From: Kiritimatiellales bacterium
GTDB lineage: Bacteria > Verrucomicrobiota > Kiritimatiellia > Kiritimatiellales > Pontiellaceae
Assembly: GCA_013042165.1 (NCBI GenBank)
Contig: JABDQT010000228.1
Span: forward strand, 1-6,360
Direction: 5' to 3'
Length of the DNA: 6,360 bases
Both the position numbers and the translations under genes were made by a program. The notes below the pieces were generated by a model that was not told the origin of the DNA, searched no databases, and was given only the letters and a program-made list of their open reading frames with translations. Below, piece after piece: positions 1 through 6,276 of this stretch (the first letter of the stretch is position 1; each line of letters starts with the position of its first letter).

Positions 1-857
1 ACCATATCGAGAGCATCTACGGGATCCTGAACGGTACCTGCAACTATATCCTCACCCGCATGGAGCGCGAAGGCTTGCCGTTCGATGAAATCCTGGCCGA
101 TGCGCAGGCGCTGGGGTATGCCGAAACCCCGCCCGATCTGGATATTGACGGCATCGATACGGCCCACAAGGCGGTGGTGCTGGCCTCCATGGCCTACGGT
201 GCACCGGTGCCGATGGATGCCTGCCCGACCAAGGGAATTCGCGGTCTGTCCGAGCGGGAGATCGCCAATGCCGAGGAGCTGGGCTACCGCATCAAGCTGC
301 TGGCCATTATCAAGGACAACGCGGGGGAGGTGGAGCTTTCCGTCGAGCCGGCCCTGGTGCCGACAGCGCACATGGTGGCGTCTGTCAGCGACTCGTTCAA
401 TGCGGTTTTTGTGAAGGGCGATATTGTCGACGATACGATGTACTATGGCCGCGGGGCCGGACGCCTGCCGACCGGCAGCGCGGTGATCGGCGACATTATG
501 GAAGCCGCCGCAGACAAGCTCCACGGCGTCGGTACCCCGGTGAGCGTGACGATGATGCTGCAGAGGGATGCGCTGAAATACTGTTCGGCCGATAACATTG
601 AAAAGCGCTGCTATGTCCGTCTCTGTCTCGAGGATAAACCCGGCGCAATGGCGCAGGTCATGAATATTTTCGGCCGGCACAACATCAGCATTGCCTCGGT
701 GGTGCAGAAGGAACTGCACGAAAGCGGCTGCGCGCCGGTCGTAATCCTCACGCAGCAGGCCAAGGAATCGGAGTTTGTGGCCGCCATGCAGGAAATCGAC
801 GGCTTGGCGGTCTCGTGTCTGGCGCCCATCCGTATGCGGCTGGAAGATTTCGAGTAA
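1..857 (+). CDS. hom: Homoserine dehydrogenase, 5'-truncated by window edge
   Basis: Catalyses NAD(P)H-dependent reduction of aspartate semialdehyde to homoserine in the cytoplasm, the branch-point step towards threonine and methionine. The reading frame is open from base 3 and ends at TAA 855-857, giving 284 visible residues. The family is usually about 430 long, so roughly 150 residues, the N-terminal Rossmann nucleotide-binding domain, lie outside the window. The visible part opens with the family signature [14 protein letters not shown] (bases 24-65). It continues with [11 protein letters not shown], whose Asp (156-158) and Lys (168-170) match the catalytic Asp/Lys pair of yeast homoserine dehydrogenase. 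Then comes [13 protein letters not shown] (about 447-485), the conserved catalytic-domain motif. The C-terminus, from about base 606, is an ACT domain ([18 protein letters not shown]), normally the site of threonine feedback inhibition. It precedes aspartate kinase by 116 bases on the same strand. In E. coli ThrA these two activities are fused; here they are separate genes. Identification is very secure. Confidence 0.97.
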   Translation, partial: HIESIYGILNGTCNYILTRMEREGLPFDEILADAQALGYAETPPDLDIDGIDTAHKAVVLASMAYGAPVPMDACPTKGIRGLSEREIANAEELGYRIKLLAIIKDNAGEVELSVEPALVPTAHMVASVSDSFNAVFVKGDIVDDTMYYGRGAGRLPTGSAVIGDIMEAAADKLHGVGTPVSVTMMLQRDALKYCSADNIEKRCYVRLCLEDKPGAMAQVMNIFGRHNISIASVVQKELHESGCAPVVILTQQAKESEFVAAMQEIDGLAVSCLAPIRMRLEDFE

Positions 858-866
858 ATAATGATT

Positions 867-941
867 CCTCGCAGAGGCACTGAGAACACAGAGGAAAAGA
901 ATACCGACGCAATGCTCTGCGAACTCTGCGCCTCTGCGAGG
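867..941. repeat. Imperfect inverted repeat made of CTCTGCG/CGCAGAG units
   Basis: It occupies most of the hom-aspartate kinase spacer. The left arm 867-894 and right arm 914-941 pair over 28 positions with 22 matches, including a perfect outer 11-bp pair: CCTCGCAGAGG (867-877) against CCTCTGCGAGG (931-941). The loop is 19 bases. The right arm holds three exact CTCTGCG copies (915-921, 924-930, 932-938). The left arm holds mirrored, more degenerate copies: CGCAGAG 870-876, CACTGAG 878-884 and CACAGAG 887-893. No T-run follows, so it does not look like a Rho-independent terminator. The arrangement resembles a dispersed intergenic palindromic repeat (REP/MITE-like), but a role in processing or attenuating the hom-aspartate kinase transcript is possible. 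Structure is seen directly; function is unknown. Confidence 0.75.
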
Positions 942-959
942 TCTAGAATGCTAGCTTAC

Positions 960-965
960 AGAAGG
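960..965 (+). promoter_or_regulatory. Shine-Dalgarno of aspartate kinase
   Basis: AGAAGG lies 8 bases before ATG 974 and supports that start. The encoded protein then begins MKVVKFGGSS, the canonical aspartate kinase N-terminus. Confidence 0.75.
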
Positions 966-973
966 TAGTTAAG

Positions 974-2320
974 ATGAAGGTTGTAAAGTTTGGCGGATCC
1001 TCCGTGGCGAATGCGGAGCAAATTTCGAAGGTGATCGATGTCGTTGCGGCCGATGCGGATCGCCGTATCGTGGTGGTATCGGCACCGGGCAAGCGCCACG
1101 GCGATGACACGAAGGTGACCGATCTGCTGATCGGACTGGCCAACGTTGTGCTGGAGAACGGCGATTATGAAGCGGCCTTGCAGGCGGTGGTTGCGCGCTA
1201 TGCGGAAATCCAGCAGGAGCTGGGGCTGCCGGCGGACATCGCGGTTGCGATCGAGGCCGACCTCCGCGGCCGTATTGAAGATCGCGGCACTCACATCCTC
1301 CATTTCATGGACACGATGAAGGCGTCCGGCGAGGACAACAACGCCAAGATCATTGCGGAAGCCTTTTGCAAGCAGGGCCATGCCGCCAGGTATGTCAATC
1401 CCGGTGAGGCGGGGATGCTGCTCTCCGACGAGTTCGGTAATGCCGAGGTGCTGCCGGAATCGTTCGAAAAACTGGCGGCTCTCAAGGATGCATCTGAAAT
1501 CATTATTTTCCCCGGTTTCTTCGGCAGCACCAAGGCCGGGGAGGTTGCCACATTCCCGCGCGGCGGCTCCGACATCACGGGAGCCATTCTCGCGGCGGCG
1601 GTTAAGGCCGATGTCTATGAAAACTTTACCGACGTTGATTCGGTGTATGCCATGGATCCGCGCATTGTGCCCGATGCCCCCGCCATCGAGCTGATGACCT
1701 ATCGTGAAATGCGCGAACTGGCCTATGCCGGCTTTGGTGTTTTCCACGACGAGGCCATCATTCCGGCGGTCCATGCCGAGATCCCGATCTGCATCAAAAA
1801 TACCAATCGGCCGGAAGCGCCCGGCACCATGATCGTGCCCGAACGCATTTACGAGCAGACCGAAGTGGCCGGCATTTCCAGCGCGGACGGCTTCTGCGCG
1901 ATCTACATCGACAAGTACATGATGAACCGTGAAATCGGTTTTGGGCGCCGGCTTCTGCAGATATTGGAAGAAGAGGAAATTTCGTTCGAGCATACGCCGT
2001 CGGGCATCGACAACATGTCGGTCATCCTTGAATCCTCGGAGCTTGGCGATAAGGAGGATACCGTGGTCGAGCGCATCAGCAAGGAGCTGGGCCCGGACGA
2101 TATTGCCGTCGAACATGGCCTTGCGCTTTTGATGGTGGTGGGTGAGGGCATGCACTATGCCGTCGGTATGGCGGCCCGGGCCACGCAGGCGCTTTCCGAA
2201 GCGGGGGTGAACATTGAAATGATCAACCAGGGCGCCTCCGAAATCAGCATGATGTTTGCCGTCAAGGAGACGGATCGCAAGCGGGCGGTCAACGCGCTAG
2301 GCCACGCATTTTTCAGCTGA
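974..2320 (+). CDS. lysC: Aspartate kinase (monofunctional, two ACT domains)
   Basis: Phosphorylates aspartate to 4-phospho-aspartate with ATP, the first committed step to Lys, Thr and Met; cytoplasmic. It has 448 residues, the normal length for a monofunctional, long-type aspartokinase such as E. coli LysC. The kinase domain covers about residues 1-290. It contains the nucleotide-binding motif KFGGSS (5-10), VVSAPGKR (34-41), SGEDNNAK (118-125), RGGSDIT (196-202, with the substrate/ATP-site Arg196, Ser199 and Asp200) and FTDVDSVYAMDP (218-229). Two C-terminal ACT domains follow, at about 297-355 and 383-447, the latter containing VNIEMINQGASEISMMF; they bind feedback effectors. From memory, the HGDDTKVTDLL, GEDNNAK and FGRRLLQILEE stretches resemble the Bacillus YclM/ThrD class more than E. 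coli LysC. The symbol lysC is therefore generic and thrD/yclM would be an alternative. The start is supported by AGAAGG. It is probably in one operon with hom. No strong terminator is visible after its TGA. Confidence 0.97.
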   Translation: MKVVKFGGSSVANAEQISKVIDVVAADADRRIVVVSAPGKRHGDDTKVTDLLIGLANVVLENGDYEAALQAVVARYAEIQQELGLPADIAVAIEADLRGRIEDRGTHILHFMDTMKASGEDNNAKIIAEAFCKQGHAARYVNPGEAGMLLSDEFGNAEVLPESFEKLAALKDASEIIIFPGFFGSTKAGEVATFPRGGSDITGAILAAAVKADVYENFTDVDSVYAMDPRIVPDAPAIELMTYREMRELAYAGFGVFHDEAIIPAVHAEIPICIKNTNRPEAPGTMIVPERIYEQTEVAGISSADGFCAIYIDKYMMNREIGFGRRLLQILEEEEISFEHTPSGIDNMSVILESSELGDKEDTVVERISKELGPDDIAVEHGLALLMVVGEGMHYAVGMAARATQALSEAGVNIEMINQGASEISMMFAVKETDRKRAVNALGHAFFS

Positions 2321-2363
2321 TTTCCTGTCTTGTTCCAGCGCCGCCTTTTTTGGATTTAGGGCG

Positions 2364-2392
2364 TTGACTCGCTTGGGGCTGATCAGTATACA
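2364..2392 (+). promoter_or_regulatory. Sigma70-type promoter of the tRNA-Leu gene
   Basis: The -35 box TTGACT (2364-2369, 5/6 to consensus) and -10 box TATACA (2387-2392, 4/6) are separated by exactly 17 bases. Transcription would start near 2399-2400, a few bases before the mature tRNA 5' end at 2407, a usual arrangement for a tRNA with a short leader. This implies the tRNA need not depend on read-through from aspartate kinase. Confidence 0.65.
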
Positions 2393-2406
2393 TTACGCCC
2401 TTCATC

Positions 2407-2493
2407 GCACCCGTGGTGAAATTGGTAGACACGCAAGATTCAGGTTCTTGTGCCAGCAATGGCGTGATGGTTCGACTCCATTCGGGTGCACCA
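2407..2493 (+). tRNA. tRNA-Leu, anticodon CAG
   Basis: It is an 87-base class II tRNA with encoded CCA. The acceptor stem pairs GCACCCG (2407-2413) perfectly with CGGGTGC (2483-2489). The discriminator is A2490, the usual leucine identity base, followed by CCA 2491-2493. The anticodon stem is CAAGA (2434-2438) with TCTTG (2446-2450), around loop TTCAGGT. The anticodon is CAG (2441-2443), reading CTG, a codon used heavily by the neighbouring genes. The D-loop contains TTGGTAGA. The long variable arm 2451-2465 can form GCC/GGC, as expected for Leu. The T arm is GATGG-TTCGACT-CCATT with one G-U pair. It has its own promoter upstream and terminator downstream. An open frame crosses this tRNA, but only as a non-coding extension of the downstream greA gene. 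Confidence 0.97.
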
Positions 2494-2502
2494 TTTTCAA
2501 TG

Positions 2503-2527
2503 CCCGCCTAAACAGGCGGGTTTTTTT
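2503..2527 (+). terminator. Rho-independent terminator after tRNA-Leu
   Basis: A perfect 7-bp GC-rich stem, CCCGCCT (2503-2509) with AGGCGGG (2514-2520), closes an AAAC tetraloop and runs straight into seven T residues (2521-2527). It starts 10 bases after the tRNA CCA end. It should end the tRNA transcript and insulate the downstream greA gene, which then needs its own promoter. Confidence 0.93.
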
Positions 2528-2551
2528 GTGTCCGTGCTTTGGAAATCCGCC

Positions 2552-2563
2552 GAAAACGTTTTC
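2552..2563. promoter_or_regulatory. 12-bp perfect palindrome, LacI-family operator-like
   Basis: GAAAACGTTTTC is a perfect palindrome with a central CG step, the form typical of LacI/GalR-family operators and of Gram-positive cre sites. It sits in the 91 bases between the tRNA terminator and the greA start. It overlaps a weak possible promoter: TTTCCA 2560-2565, 17 bases, TATGTT 2583-2588. The palindrome is seen directly; regulator and function are inferred. A 12-bp palindrome is expected about once or twice by chance in a window of this size, so only its intergenic position makes it notable. Confidence 0.35.
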
Positions 2564-2588
2564 CAGCCCCATGAAAAACCGCTATGTT
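2560..2588 (+). promoter_or_regulatory. Possible weak promoter for the greA block
   Basis: TTTCCA (2560-2565) and TATGTT (2583-2588) each match sigma70 boxes at 4 of 6 positions with a 17-base spacer. The upstream tRNA unit ends in a strong terminator, so a promoter for greA is expected between 2528 and 2604, and this is the best candidate I can see. Match quality is poor. Confidence 0.3.
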
Positions 2589-2604
2589 TCGGCGCTAATT
2601 TTTC

Positions 2605-2610
2605 AGGAGG
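2605..2610 (+). promoter_or_regulatory. Strong Shine-Dalgarno setting the greA start
   Basis: AGGAGG lies 8 bases before ATG 2619. It favours that start over the in-frame ATG at 2571, which has no Shine-Dalgarno, and over any start farther upstream, where the frame runs through the tRNA and its terminator. Confidence 0.9.
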
Positions 2611-2618
2611 CAGAAGCA

Positions 2619-4730
2619 ATGGATTTGGATTCGGTGAACGAAGAGTGGATTGCGGGACTGGCGGATAACGCCGAAATCGATACGGAAGAGCTGATTGAGG
2701 CGCTGAACGCGCTGGTGGCCGCCGAGCGGGGCATGGAGGCGGAAAACGGGGCTCAGGCACTGTATGAGAAGCTGGTTGATGCCGATCGCGTGGATCCGGC
2801 GCTGGAGGTGCTGGCCTGGCTGCTCTGTGAGCGCCGCGGGGCCGCGGATGCGAAGACGGCCGTTGAAAAGCTGTTTTCCAAGGATCGCAATACGCTCAAG
2901 ATGGTCGAACCCGCCGGCTTTGGCGGATCCACTCCCATAACTAAATGCTTCGAGCGCCTGCAGCACCTGCGGATGCTCAAGAACGGCATGCTTTGCTACA
3001 ACGAAACATGGGGCTTCGGCATCATTGAAAACATCGACTTCTTTTATCAGCAGGTTGAAATCGATTTTGAAAGCAAGGGTGAACACGAAATGGCATTCAG
3101 CTATGCCGCCGATGCGCTCGAAGTGCTCGATGAGGATCATATCCTGGCGATCAAGCATAACAACCCGGCCGAGCTGGAGCGTATGCTCAAGAAGGATCCG
3201 GCCGAGGTCGTCCGCATTACACTCCGCAGTTATGGCAACATGTCCGTCACGCGCCTGATGGAAAAGCTGATTCCGTCTGTTATGCCGGAGGCCGGCTGGA
3301 AAAAATTCTGGGAGGGGGCCCGTCGCGCCCTCAAGAACGACGCGTCGGTGGAAATTCCGAAGAAGCGCTCGGACAACATTACGCTGCACAAAAAGCGTTT
3401 GGCCTATGATGACGACTGGTTTGCACTGGTTGCGGATGAGCGTGACATTGAAGGGCTGTTCGAACGCTTCAAGGAGATTATCGAGAAGCAGATCGACACC
3501 GCGTCCGATTTTGCAAAAAAGACCCTGGCCGATCGTCTTTCCTTCATCATCAAAGGGGCTCCGTCGGCGCGCCCGGAATGGAAGGCCGAAGGCTTCATTT
3601 ATGCGCGCATTTTCGACATCGAACCCTCCGGTCTGGATACGGCCCGGCTGATTCATGATTTGATCGACGGCGATCTGGTCACCACGCTCGACCGCCTGCC
3701 TTCGCGCCAGCTTCAAACCTTGCTGACCATTCTGATTGAGAACGATCGGGAAGCGGTGATCGGTACCCTGAGCGAGGTGATCCCGGTGGTCAGCCATCCG
3801 GTATTGAACGAGGTCATGTCCGCATTGATTTCCAACGGCGCGGAAGAGGCCGTGCGCGAGATCATGACGGCAGCGGTGGCAAGACGCACGGCCAGCGCGC
3901 CGATGTTGCTGTGGTGCCAGCGCTCCACCGACTACATCGAAAAGTGGAATCTGATCTCCAGGGGTGACCTCGCCTTCCGCATCCAGGAAGTGCTTGAAGT
4001 CAACAGTGCCGGTGCCATGCTCCGCGCCCAGAATCAGCTGCGTGAGCGCTTTCAGCAGGAGGATTGGCTGCACGACGTTATGGGCGCAATGACCGAACAG
4101 CAACGCCGCGACTTCATGCGCCGGATCCACGAAGGCCACGGGTGGGATGCGCTCGATCGTAAATCCGTCGTGGCCAAAGTGCTCCGCAAGTTTCCGGAAC
4201 TGCAGGACATTATTCTGCCCACCACCTCGGCCGCTCCCAGGAAGGAAATTCCCATGACTTCGACGCGCAGCTACACCGAGCGTCAGAAGCAGCTCGAGCG
4301 CATCATGACCGTCGATATTCCCGAAAACTCGAAGGAAATCGAGGTGGCCCGCAGCTACGGTGATTTGCGCGAGAACGCCGAGTTTAAATATGCCAAGGAG
4401 CGCCAGGGGCTGCTGATGGCGCAGGGTGCGCAGCTGGCCGAAGATCTGGAAAAGGTCAAGCCTACCGATTTTGCAGATATGCCGATCGATGTGGTGGGCG
4501 CGGGTTGCGGAGTGGAGCTGGCTTATGAAACCGGAACGACCGAGACGTACTATATCCTCGGGGTCTGGGATCAGGACGAGACCCTTTCAGTTATTTCGAG
4601 CGAAACCGGGCTGGCCAAAGCCTTGAAAGGGCATGCGGTCGGCGACAAGGTGGAGATTCCGGCCGGCGAGTGCGAGATCCGGACGATTCTCCCGTTGCCG
4701 GAAGGCATCAAAAGCTGGATTGCAGGATAG
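2619..4730 (+). CDS. greA: Long GreA-family transcription elongation factor with large N-terminal extension
   Basis: GreA factors enter the RNA polymerase secondary channel and stimulate cleavage of backtracked RNA. This protein has 703 residues against about 158 for canonical GreA; the only long form I recall is chlamydial GreA, of about 715. The C-terminal 158 residues (546-703) are a complete GreA. They comprise an N-terminal coiled coil (about 548-617) with the catalytic acidic tip SYGDLRENAEF, where Asp582 and Glu585 correspond to E. coli Asp41/Glu44. An FKBP-like domain follows (about 620-698) with ISSETGLAKALKGHAVGD in place of the usual ISxxSPIARALIGKxxGD. Residues 1-115 are acidic and helical. 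Residues about 123-172, containing WGFG, look like a small beta-barrel. Residues 180-540 look all-helical and repeat-like. The start at 2619 is fixed by AGGAGG. The membrane protein gene follows after 21 bases. GreA assignment is firm; the role of the extension is unknown. Confidence 0.92.
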   Translation: MDLDSVNEEWIAGLADNAEIDTEELIEALNALVAAERGMEAENGAQALYEKLVDADRVDPALEVLAWLLCERRGAADAKTAVEKLFSKDRNTLKMVEPAGFGGSTPITKCFERLQHLRMLKNGMLCYNETWGFGIIENIDFFYQQVEIDFESKGEHEMAFSYAADALEVLDEDHILAIKHNNPAELERMLKKDPAEVVRITLRSYGNMSVTRLMEKLIPSVMPEAGWKKFWEGARRALKNDASVEIPKKRSDNITLHKKRLAYDDDWFALVADERDIEGLFERFKEIIEKQIDTASDFAKKTLADRLSFIIKGAPSARPEWKAEGFIYARIFDIEPSGLDTARLIHDLIDGDLVTTLDRLPSRQLQTLLTILIENDREAVIGTLSEVIPVVSHPVLNEVMSALISNGAEEAVREIMTAAVARRTASAPMLLWCQRSTDYIEKWNLISRGDLAFRIQEVLEVNSAGAMLRAQNQLRERFQQEDWLHDVMGAMTEQQRRDFMRRIHEGHGWDALDRKSVVAKVLRKFPELQDIILPTTSAAPRKEIPMTSTRSYTERQKQLERIMTVDIPENSKEIEVARSYGDLRENAEFKYAKERQGLLMAQGAQLAEDLEKVKPTDFADMPIDVVGAGCGVELAYETGTTETYYILGVWDQDETLSVISSETGLAKALKGHAVGDKVEIPAGECEIRTILPLPEGIKSWIAG
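4239..4256 (+). promoter_or_regulatory. Possible internal ribosome binding site and start within greA
   Basis: AGGAAGGA (4239-4246) precedes the in-frame ATG 4254-4256 with 8 bases between GG and ATG. Initiation here gives a 158-residue protein ending at 4730 that is just the GreA domain, beginning MTSTRSYTERQ. E. coli GreA reads AIPMT where this protein reads EIPMT. The purine run also encodes Arg-Lys-Glu, so it could be fortuitous. Confidence 0.4.
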
Positions 4731-4751
4731 CGGCATACCGATAGACCCATC

Positions 4752-6275
4752 ATGGAGCTGACACCCAAAAGCTTGAAAAAGAAAAGCACGCGCCGTCGTG
4801 AAAAAGTTCCGCTGGTGCTGAAGAACTGGCGAAATCCGTTCCAGATGACCATCCTTGTCATTGCGCTGGTTTCATTCCTGGGAACCACCGGAGTGGATCG
4901 CTTAAAAGAGCGGCGAATCTATAAGGTACAGGTGAATCGTGCGGGCGAGCTTCGGGTTGAGCTGGATGCATTGAATCAGCAGGCGCTGCAGACCAGCGGC
5001 GATCTTCAGGTGCAGTTCGGGGATGTGATCCTCAAGCAAAAGTCTGAACAGGAGCGCACGCTCGTAAAACGGCTGGACGAACTGAACCGCAAGCTGGAGC
5101 TGACGTTTGCCGAGTTCAACGACTGCTATGCGGCCATGACCTATCGATATCGGTCAAAGCAGGGAGTTCAGGAATGGTTTTCCGCCGTCACGCGTCAGTA
5201 TATCGAGTCCGCATTGGAAGGAAAGAATCACGAGCGGGCCCGGCTGGCGTATAACGCTTCTCATCTCAAATATCTGCTGGAAGATGTCCGGCCGCTTGTG
5301 ATTGGTGAGGGCCGTCTCGAGATCCTTGGCGGAAACGATGTGTATAAGATTGTGGTGTGGCCGTTGTTGTCGGATGGCCCCCGTTTGGTTCAGGCCGATC
5401 CGGTCGGCAGTTCCTACGAGCTGCCCTATGCCATCCCCGTCATTGAAAAGGGCTCCTATCTGATCTGGGTCACGCGTGCCGACGGCGGATTTGCGCCATA
5501 TCCCATCTACATGGAGCCGGGAGAGACCAATCAAGTGAGTCTGGTCGTACCTCCGCGAATTCCCGAAGGGATGGTCTTTGTGCCCGGCGGTCTATTTTAC
5601 TGCGGTGGCGAGGCATCCTCGCGCTATCGGCTGCACCAGCGCGACGTCCCCGGTTTCTTTATCAAGCGGTACGAAGTGACGGTGGGTGAATACCTCGAGT
5701 TCTGGCTGGAACTGGATGACCCTCAGCTGCGGCAGGCCTGCATGAGTCGCATCCGCTACGATGAAGGCGCCGGCGAAGCGCACGACGCATGGGGCGCTGA
5801 CGGAACTCTGCTCGATCCGCGCCTGTCACCGGAACTCCCCGTGGTGGGGATCACCGCGGAAGCGGCCGGGATGTTTTGTGCATGGAAGAGCCGGCAAGCG
5901 GGAGAAAGCATCCGGCTGCCTACGGACTTCGAATGGGAAAAAGCGGCGCGCGGCGTGGATGGGCGTGCCTATCCATGGGGCTCTGATTTCGAACCGGAGG
6001 CCAATCTGGCGTTGACGATGGACAATCCCAAGGGCAAGGAACGATATCCCCTGTGGGCCCCGCCCGGAAGATTCCTGCGCGATATCAGCGTATACAATGT
6101 CAACGACACGGGCGGTAATGTGCGCGAATATGCTGTTACGGCTGATGGGGTCGTCCAGCTGCGGGGCGGAAGTGCATCGACGCCTGCTTCGTTCATGCGC
6201 TGCAGCCATCTGTCCGGCACCCCCGCCATCCCGAGCGATGTCGGCTTCCGCTATGTCCAGGAGCTTGCGGAGTAG
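4752..6275 (+). CDS. Membrane-anchored PEGA-like/SUMF1 (FGE-sulfatase fold) protein, catalytic cysteines absent
   Basis: It has 507 residues. Residues 1-28 are strongly basic (KSLKKKSTRRREK). One transmembrane helix follows at about 32-48 (MTILVIALVSFLGTTGV), giving an N-in, C-out topology. About 52-135 is a charged predicted coiled coil. About 187-268 is beta-rich and resembles the PEGA-like segment (GSYLIWVTRADGGFAPYPIYMEPGE) that precedes SUMF1 domains in many planctomycete kinases. From 272 a SUMF1/FGE-sulfatase domain begins (PEGMVFVPGG, RYEVTVGEYLEF, RLPTDFEWEKAARG, YPWGS, NDTGGNVREY, LRGGS, GFRYV). In human FGE the catalytic Cys336/Cys341 follow GGS; here those positions are Thr477 and Met482. 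It is therefore probably not a formylglycine-generating enzyme but a binding or sensory module. No kinase domain is present. The start has no clear Shine-Dalgarno and lies 21 bases after greA, suggesting coupled translation. The exact function is not known. Confidence 0.85.
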   Translation: MELTPKSLKKKSTRRREKVPLVLKNWRNPFQMTILVIALVSFLGTTGVDRLKERRIYKVQVNRAGELRVELDALNQQALQTSGDLQVQFGDVILKQKSEQERTLVKRLDELNRKLELTFAEFNDCYAAMTYRYRSKQGVQEWFSAVTRQYIESALEGKNHERARLAYNASHLKYLLEDVRPLVIGEGRLEILGGNDVYKIVVWPLLSDGPRLVQADPVGSSYELPYAIPVIEKGSYLIWVTRADGGFAPYPIYMEPGETNQVSLVVPPRIPEGMVFVPGGLFYCGGEASSRYRLHQRDVPGFFIKRYEVTVGEYLEFWLELDDPQLRQACMSRIRYDEGAGEAHDAWGADGTLLDPRLSPELPVVGITAEAAGMFCAWKSRQAGESIRLPTDFEWEKAARGVDGRAYPWGSDFEPEANLALTMDNPKGKERYPLWAPPGRFLRDISVYNVNDTGGNVREYAVTADGVVQLRGGSASTPASFMRCSHLSGTPAIPSDVGFRYVQELAE

Positions 6276-6276
6276 G

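Noticed and set aside
867..941. The hom-aspartate kinase palindrome as a terminator or CRISPR-like array
   Set aside because: No T-run follows either arm, and the repeat units are 7 bases long without spacers of CRISPR length.
956..2155. 399-codon open frame on the minus strand opposite aspartate kinase
   Set aside because: It is fully antisense to a certain gene, its composition is rich in His, Arg, Gly and Asp with no recognisable motif, and it follows from GC-rich codon bias.
2282..2351. Possible terminator after aspartate kinase (GGGCGG 2283-2287 region with GCCGCC and TTTTTT 2346-2351)
   Set aside because: The GC segments are about 50 bases apart and the first lies inside the coding region; there is no compact stem before the T-run.
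2364..2618. N-terminal extension of the greA reading frame back to a TTG at 2364
   Set aside because: It would translate through the tRNA-Leu and its terminator. AGGAGG before ATG 2619 gives a far better start, and the TTG is actually part of the tRNA promoter -35 box.
2571..2618. Alternative greA start at ATG 2571 (adds MKNRYVSALIFQEAEA)
   Set aside because: There is no Shine-Dalgarno upstream, and the added peptide lies over the region where the promoter and the AGGAGG site are.
2595..4139. 514-codon open frame on the minus strand opposite greA
   Set aside because: It is antisense to a clear CDS with a strong Shine-Dalgarno; the translation shows no family motif and no plausible ribosome binding site was seen.
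5154..5534. Minus-strand open frame inside the SUMF1-fold gene
   Set aside because: It is a shadow of the plus-strand CDS with no recognisable motif.
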